Under the pieces are notes generated by a model, which saw only the letters and a list, made by a program, of their open reading frames with translations, did no database searches and had not been told where the DNA came from. Below are positions 14,790 to 15,364 of a stretch of DNA of 15,364 bases, in pieces. Position 1 is the stretch's first letter; the number at the start of each line of letters is the position of its first letter. Source of the stretch: an uncultured Bacilli bacterium (GTDB taxonomy: Bacteria; Bacillota_I; Bacilli_A; ML615J-28; CAG-313); assembly GCA_904501965.1 (NCBI GenBank), contig CAJGCS010000007.1, positions 1 through 15,364 on the forward strand, given 5' to 3'. A program made the translations under genes and the position numbers.

Positions 14790-15364
14790 ATGAGTAAAAC
14801 AATAGATATTAAAAAGGTTGATAGTAATTTTATTAACAATGAGAATAAAGAAGATCTAAATTATATAGACCCAAGAATAAGTAATCTTGTTAGTGTATAT
14901 GGTTTATATTGGTTTGATAAAGATAGAAGATACCATAGATTATCAAAAGAGCTTGATAGTATATTGCCTACACTTGAAGGTAGTGTTGATGTTCTAGCAG
15001 GAAATAGTTCTGGGGGAATACTTGCATTTTATTCAAATACGAATATATTAAAGATTAAAGTAAAACTAAGCTTTAAATTTCATATGGGACATATGCCTTA
15101 TACTGGTCAAGCAGGATTTGATTTGTATATCGGTAATACATACAAAGATATGAAGTTTTATAGAACAAGTAACTTCGACTTTAATAAAACCGAATATGAG
15201 TTTACTTATTTTAATCACGCAAACATGAGTGATACTAATAAACTTTTTGTATTAAACTTCCCATTATATGCAACAGTAGAAGAAGTATTAGTAGGTGTAA
15301 ACAAAGAAAGCGTTGTTCTTCCTTGTAATAATTTATTTGAGAATAATGATAAAATTGTCTTTTA
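14790..15364 (+). CDS. SGNH/GDSL hydrolase, N-terminal accessory domain (partial)
   Basis: The reading frame is open from ATG 14790 to the window edge, 191 codons, with GAGGTG 5-6 bases before the ATG. The pattern VYGLYWFDKDRRYHRL, then NSSGGILAFYSN, HMGHMPYTGQAGFDLY and LNFPLYATVEEVLVGV is that of the beta-sandwich domain preceding the catalytic domain in a family of putative SGNH/GDSL carbohydrate or lipid esterases. In that family the sequence continues PIVFYGSSITQGG; here it has just reached KIVFY at the edge, so the nucleophile Ser should lie a few codons beyond. No signal peptide is visible, so the enzyme is probably cytoplasmic. Confidence 0.72.
   Translation, partial: MSKTIDIKKVDSNFINNENKEDLNYIDPRISNLVSVYGLYWFDKDRRYHRLSKELDSILPTLEGSVDVLAGNSSGGILAFYSNTNILKIKVKLSFKFHMGHMPYTGQAGFDLYIGNTYKDMKFYRTSNFDFNKTEYEFTYFNHANMSDTNKLFVLNFPLYATVEEVLVGVNKESVVLPCNNLFENNDKIVF

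Noticed and set aside
1..15364. CRISPR array, transposon ends, integrase or attachment site at tRNA-Ser
   Set aside because: No regularly spaced repeats and no transposase or integrase ORF are visible. I found no duplicate of the tRNA 3' end in the window.

Overview
The window is about 70% A+T and reads as a chromosomal segment of a low-GC Bacillota (Firmicutes), most like the uncultured gut Bacilli/Erysipelotrichia or Clostridia. The reasons are strong AGGAGG-type ribosome binding sites, TTG and GTG starts beside ATG, TTGACA-N17-TATAAT promoters, many short U-tailed terminators, a long clostridial-style GluRS, DegV paralogs and a fused ABC ATPase-FtsX transporter. TGA is used as a stop and Trp is TGG, so this is not a Mycoplasma-code genome. 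I see no insertion sequence, phage gene, CRISPR array or origin; the region looks like ordinary backbone with accessory genes at the right end.

Layout. 1-150 is the 3' end of an unidentified gene, followed by a 374-base gap that holds a strong terminator and perhaps a small RNA. 525-3139 is a three-gene operon: cofactor-independent phosphoglycerate mutase (gpmI), an LspA-like signal peptidase II, and the biotin transporter S component BioY, whose start overlaps the lspA-like stop. A hairpin terminator closes it. 3245-4535 is a MarR-type regulator plus a DegV-family (fatty-acid-binding) protein, with two identical palindromes flanking the regulator's promoter. 4651-7209 is an 852-residue ABC exporter (ATPase fused to FtsX-type permease). 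7287-8417 is an aldo/keto reductase with a C-terminal 2x[4Fe-4S] module. A bidirectional terminator separates it from a convergent ArsB-like permease (8450-9742, minus strand). 9933-12539 is a second DegV protein followed by glutamyl-tRNA synthetase. 12616-13278 is a zinc-ribbon membrane protein. 13360-13450 is tRNA-Ser(GCU) with its own promoter and terminator. 13580-14678 holds a CrtO-like putative acyltransferase and a small P-loop kinase. The window ends inside the N-terminal domain of a putative SGNH/GDSL esterase.

The most notable signal is regulatory. The palindrome TTGAC-TTT-GTCAA occurs twice around the marR promoter, and a one-mismatch copy sits on the -35 of the second degV-gltX promoter 6.7 kb away. 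This suggests a small FabT-like regulon in which one MarR protein controls itself and both DegV/FakB-like lipid carriers, possibly linking exogenous fatty-acid use to glutamyl-tRNA synthesis. The DegV partner adjacent to marR has lost the conserved His of the usual HxGPG motif, so the two paralogs may bind different ligands. A second oddity is a promoter embedded in the loop of the terminator between the ABC transporter and the aldo/keto reductase.
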